Below are positions 51,380-55,053 of a DNA stretch of 55,053 nucleotides, in pieces (within the stretch, counting starts at the first letter, position 1; every line of letters starts with the position of its first letter). Under the pieces are notes generated by a model. The model searched no databases and had not been told where the DNA came from. It was given only the letters and a program-made list of their open reading frames with translations. Both the position numbers and the translations under genes were made by a program. The DNA lies in contig SYAN01000063.1 of assembly GCA_005787575.1 (NCBI GenBank), positions 1 through 55,053 on the forward strand, read 5' to 3'. This DNA is from Actinomycetota bacterium (GTDB lineage Bacteria > Actinomycetota > Actinomycetes > Nanopelagicales > Nanopelagicaceae).

Positions 51380-51634
51380 AATAAGTAAGGTATAGACCAA
51401 GACTGGCGAAGTCCTCTCTGAATCCATACGGAATTCATGTGAATGCAGAAGCTTGGTCACTTCGCCTCACCAGATCCCATCCCCGAGAGGGTGGGCCTCT
51501 AGTGAGCAGGAAATGAGCTATCGGGGTGGGCTCGACGGCCCTCTCGCCTCAGGGTCTGAGCGTGGGAAAGTGGGGGGCAGGAGTGAGCATATTGCTCAAG
51601 TTCTCAGCAAGTCCTAGGGTTTCGCCACTCGAAA

Positions 51635-51654
51635 TTCGTTCTTTGTCGAACGAA
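51635..51654. promoter_or_regulatory. 20-bp inverted repeat TTCGTTC-N6-GAACGAA, candidate repressor operator
   Basis: Perfect 7-bp arms, 19 bp upstream of the solute-binding-protein ATG. Confidence 0.45.
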
Positions 51655-51673
51655 GTACATTGAAAGGGCAGAT

Positions 51674-52942
51674 ATGAAGTCAAGAAAGTCGAAGCTATTT
51701 GGCGCAATTGCCATCGCAGCTTCAATTGCTTTGACTGCGACTGGTTGCAGCTCTGATGAGGGAAGCAACGCGAGCGGTCAAGTAGAAGTCTTCTCTTGGT
51801 GGACAGGCGGAGGTGAAGAAGCAGGCCTCAACGCACTCGTCGAAGTTTTCAAGTCTGAATATCCAGATGTTGAATTCGTCAACGCTGCTGTTGCAGGTGG
51901 TGCAGGTACAAACGCTCGCGCCGTCCTCGCTACTCGTCTCCAAGCTGGCGAAGCACCAGATTCATTCCAAGGTCACGCCGGTGCGGAATTGATGGATTAC
52001 ATCACCGCAGGTCAACTCGAGGATCTCTCATTCCTCTATGACGAAGAGGGTTGGCGTGATGTCATGCCAGCAACACTTCTTCCTCTCATCACTGTCGACG
52101 GAAAGATCTACTCCGTACCAGTAAATATCCACCGTGCGAACGTCATGTGGGCGAACCCAAAGGTTCTCGCTGACAATGGAATCGCAATGCCAGGTTCATG
52201 GGATGAGTTCTTTGCTGCCGCAGATAAGTTGAAGGCAGCAGGAATCATTCCACTCGCTCTTGGTGAGCAGTGGACCCAACTCCACCTATTCGAGACTGTT
52301 CTTCTTGGCGTTCTCGGAACTGATGCTTACAACGGCCTATGGGACGGATCAACTGGTTGGGATTCAGCTGAAGTTAAGGGCGCTCTTGATACCTTCAAGA
52401 AAGTCCTTACATACACAAACTCTGATGCAGCAAGCCTTAGCTGGCAGGATGCTTCCAAGCTCGTCATCGACGGCAAGGCAGCTTTCAACATCATGGGTGA
52501 CTGGGCAGAAGGTTATTTCCGTGTAGACAACTCACTTGTTGAGCAAGAGGGTTACACCTGGGCACCAGCTCCAGGAACTGCCGGAACCTTCCAGTTCCTC
52601 TCGGATTCATTCACACTCCCAGTGGGTGCGAAGAACCGTGATGCCGCTATCGCGTGGCTCAAGGTCGCAGGATCTGCAGCAGGTCAGGATGCGTTCAACG
52701 TGAAGAAGGGTTCGATCCCAGCACGTAACGATTCTGATAAGGCTATCTATCCTCCATACCTCCAATCAGCAATGGATGACTGGGGTAGCAACAAGATCGC
52801 AGGATCACTGACACACGGTGTGACTGCCTCTAATGCGTGGAAGGCAGAAATCGATACTGCACTTGGACTCTTCCTACAGAATAAAGATGTAGCGAAGTTC
52901 CAGGCAGCGCTCGCAACTGCTGCAACAAACGCAGGTAAGTAG
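51674..52942 (+). CDS. ABC transporter sugar-type substrate-binding lipoprotein
   Basis: Lipobox-like ALTATGCSSD; family 1 extracellular solute-binding motifs (VEVFSWWTGGGEEAGLNALVEVFKSEYPDVEFV); followed by two permeases. Confidence 0.93.
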   Translation: MKSRKSKLFGAIAIAASIALTATGCSSDEGSNASGQVEVFSWWTGGGEEAGLNALVEVFKSEYPDVEFVNAAVAGGAGTNARAVLATRLQAGEAPDSFQGHAGAELMDYITAGQLEDLSFLYDEEGWRDVMPATLLPLITVDGKIYSVPVNIHRANVMWANPKVLADNGIAMPGSWDEFFAAADKLKAAGIIPLALGEQWTQLHLFETVLLGVLGTDAYNGLWDGSTGWDSAEVKGALDTFKKVLTYTNSDAASLSWQDASKLVIDGKAAFNIMGDWAEGYFRVDNSLVEQEGYTWAPAPGTAGTFQFLSDSFTLPVGAKNRDAAIAWLKVAGSAAGQDAFNVKKGSIPARNDSDKAIYPPYLQSAMDDWGSNKIAGSLTHGVTASNAWKAEIDTALGLFLQNKDVAKFQAALATAATNAGK

Positions 52943-52949
52943 TAACTAA

Positions 52950-52985
52950 GGAACTGGGAGCGGCCTGCGGGTCGCTCCCAGTTCT
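52950..52985 (+). terminator. very stable intercistronic hairpin between substrate-binding protein and permease genes
   Basis: GAACTGGGAGCG (52951-52962) pairs perfectly with CGCTCCCAGTTC (52973-52984), and the inner part can extend to a UGCG loop; no U-tract. Confidence 0.75.
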
Positions 52986-53004
52986 ATTACTAGTAAGGAA
53001 TCCC

Positions 53005-53892
53005 ATGAAGCGGGCCAAGGATTGGATGCCTGGCTTGCTCTTGACCGCGCCATCTCTTATCGCGCTCGCCGTCTTTGTCTACGGCTTCATCGGTTGGAAC
53101 TTTCGAATATCTCTCACCGATTGGAAAGCGCTATCTCCTGACTTTAACTTCATCGGCCTGAAGAACTATCGAGATCTACTCATCGATGAGCGATTCAAGA
53201 TTGACATCAAGAACTCCCTTGTATTCACCATAGTCTTCATGATCGCATGCCTTCTCCTAGGTTTACTGTTGGCAATATTGCTGGATCAGAAAATGAAATT
53301 CGAAGGACTTTTTAGAAGCGTATATCTGCTTCCTATGGCAATCTCATTTATTGTTACTGGTGTTGTTTGGCGTTGGTTGATGAATCCCGCAACCGATGAT
53401 CGAATCAGCGGGCTCAATCTTCTCTTCACTAAGGTGGGACTAGATGGGCTAGTGAATCAATGGCATCTAACTCCCAACTGGGGGATGGCGGGAATCGCAC
53501 TCCCTGCGGTCTGGCAGATGGCTGGATACACGATGGCGCTTTTCCTCGCTGGGATTAGAAGCATTCCAGAGGAACTCCGCGAGGCAGCGCGAGTTGATGG
53601 TGCATCAGAATTTCGTATCTATCGCCACGTAATCCTGCCTCAACTTCGGCCAATTGCGCTCTCGGCGGTCGTCATCCTTGGTCATATCTCACTGAAAGTT
53701 TTCGATCTCATCATCGCAATAGCAGGAAAGCAGTTAGCGCTAGATGTGCCAGCCATATACATGTGGCAGACATCCTTTGATGCATACAATTTCGGCAAGG
53801 GCGCAACGCTCGCTACCTACATCCTCTTCAGCGTTGCGATAGTCATCATCCCTTATTTGATTTTCACGATGCGCCAGGAGCGACGCTCATGA
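53005..53892 (+). CDS. ABC transporter sugar permease
   Basis: MalF-like; EAA motif EELREAARVDGASEFRIYRHVILPQLRPI. Confidence 0.94.
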   Translation: MKRAKDWMPGLLLTAPSLIALAVFVYGFIGWNFRISLTDWKALSPDFNFIGLKNYRDLLIDERFKIDIKNSLVFTIVFMIACLLLGLLLAILLDQKMKFEGLFRSVYLLPMAISFIVTGVVWRWLMNPATDDRISGLNLLFTKVGLDGLVNQWHLTPNWGMAGIALPAVWQMAGYTMALFLAGIRSIPEELREAARVDGASEFRIYRHVILPQLRPIALSAVVILGHISLKVFDLIIAIAGKQLALDVPAIYMWQTSFDAYNFGKGATLATYILFSVAIVIIPYLIFTMRQERRS

Positions 53893-54701
53893 AAATCTCG
53901 CGCGTACTGCTTTATCCCGCCCTTATCTTCTTCCTTATCTTCTTCCTCTTGCCGGTGTATGTCGTTCTAGTGACTTCGCTGAAACCCCTTGGCGACATTT
54001 CACTGGAGACCATGTGGTCTCTGCCAAAGGCTTTTGACTTCGTTAACTATTCACTCGCTTGGGAGAAGCTCGGGCCATCAGTCATAAATAGTTTCCAACT
54101 CGTCATCCCAGCTTCTGTGATTGCAGCATTCCTAGGGAGCATGAATGGCTTCGTCCTTGCGAAGTGGAAGTTTCCTGGGGCGGACATTGTCTTCCCCGTG
54201 ATCCTCTTCGGGATGTTTATCCCGTACCAGTCCATTTTGATTCCGCTAGTAACAACGATGCGCGAATTGGGAATCTATGGCGGAATCCCGGGATTGATCT
54301 TGGTCCATGTCATCTACGGTCTCCCGATTATGACCTTGATCTTCCGCAACTATTACGCGTCCGTTCCGACTGAGTTGATTGAAGCAGCAAGGGTTGATGG
54401 TGCAGGAATGCTTGGTACTTATTTCCGGGTGGTATTGCCGATTTCTATCCCAGCATTCATCGTTGCCATAATCTGGGAGTTCACATCGATTTGGAACGAC
54501 TTCTTGTTTGCGGTAGTACTAACGGGTCCCTCTTCATGGCCGGTCACCGTGGCGCTCAATAACATCGCAGGTAGCCAGATTGTTCAATGGAATGTACAGA
54601 TGGCTGGTGCACTCATTGCTTCACTTCCGACAGTTCTGGTCTACATAATCCTTGGCCGATATTTCCTTCGTGGACTTATGTCAGGAGCATTAAAAGGCTG
54701 A
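53889..54701 (+). CDS. ABC transporter sugar permease
   Basis: MalG-like; EAA motif ELIEAARVDGAGMLGTYFRVVLPISIPAF. Confidence 0.94.
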   Translation: MKISRVLLYPALIFFLIFFLLPVYVVLVTSLKPLGDISLETMWSLPKAFDFVNYSLAWEKLGPSVINSFQLVIPASVIAAFLGSMNGFVLAKWKFPGADIVFPVILFGMFIPYQSILIPLVTTMRELGIYGGIPGLILVHVIYGLPIMTLIFRNYYASVPTELIEAARVDGAGMLGTYFRVVLPISIPAFIVAIIWEFTSIWNDFLFAVVLTGPSSWPVTVALNNIAGSQIVQWNVQMAGALIASLPTVLVYIILGRYFLRGLMSGALKG

Positions 54702-54712
54702 TCCTGCATGAC

Positions 54713-55053
54713 TCAGAGTTTGTTGGGCCAGGTATCGCTTAACTTGTAACCAAGTGGATAGGGATCGGTTGGATCAAGTCGGTGCTCATAACTACCGGTT
54801 ATCCATGCCTGACCTGCTACTGAAGGTCGAATCGCCGTCACCCCGCCAATACTTAGCTCTTCTTCGATACGGCAGTCGAACTGTGAATCAATGATTGATC
54901 TTCCAATCATTCGATCTCCTAGTTTAAGTACACCTTGCCTATGTAAGAGCGCGAGCCTTGCTGAGCACCCAGTCCCAGTCGGTGACCTATCGATCTTTCC
55001 TGGCTGAATCGCAACTGCATTCTTGCTTATTGCTACACCATTTTCGAAGAAGA
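54713..55053 (-). CDS. proline racemase family protein, C-terminal part (continues beyond window); likely trans-3-hydroxy-L-proline dehydratase-like
   Basis: Frame open to the window end: FFENGVAISKNAVAIQPGKIDRSPTGTGCSARLALLHRQGVLKLGDRMIGRSIIDSQFDCRI...GQAWITGSYEHRLDPTDPYPLGYKLSDTWPNKL; the ORF track shows only the part after an internal ATG. Confidence 0.88.
   Translation of the reverse strand, partial: FFENGVAISKNAVAIQPGKIDRSPTGTGCSARLALLHRQGVLKLGDRMIGRSIIDSQFDCRIEEELSIGGVTAIRPSVAGQAWITGSYEHRLDPTDPYPLGYKLSDTWPNKL

Noticed and set aside
51461-51610. RNase P RNA, tmRNA, SRP RNA or cobalamin riboswitch
   Set aside because: Core conserved sequences of these RNAs are not present; left as an unnamed candidate structured region.

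Overview
The window is about 55 kb of a compact, moderate-GC actinobacterial chromosome. Family content and gene order suggest a small-genome, Nanopelagicales-like lineage, which is inference only. Coding density is very high. I found no tRNA, rRNA, CRISPR array or mobile element. Blocks from left to right: NAD/CoA/translation genes (nadB 3' end, nadC, coaX, lysS, ArgA-type acetyltransferase, clpC); a minus-strand Cys-rich protein-radA-mutY operon; proC plus a secreted protein; a 32-aa bS22-like ribosomal protein missed by the ORF track; a large secreted HExxH protease-like protein; a Helicase_C_3-like/M20/XPB operon; cytochrome c biogenesis system II (resA, ccdA, resB, ccsB); a menaquinone cluster (menA, E, B, C, D, F, G); a complete nuoA-N operon followed by a polyprenyl synthase; rarD, yajQ and a Tat-type metallophosphoesterase; and a sugar-type ABC transporter next to a truncated proline-racemase-family gene. 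I see no obvious wholly new multi-gene system. The most interesting unexplained signals are in the DNA between genes: (i) recurrent TAnnnT (often TAGGCT) -10-like hexamers placed 6-11 nt before start codons, including two very short divergent intergenes where the motif is palindromic or mirrored, which predicts bidirectional leaderless promoters; (ii) strong inverted repeats at convergent junctions encoded inside the C-terminal codons of the minus-strand gene; (iii) a hairpin-rich, GC-rich 290-bp intergene upstream of the ABC transporter. All motif calls were made by eye and need genome-wide statistics and transcription start site data.
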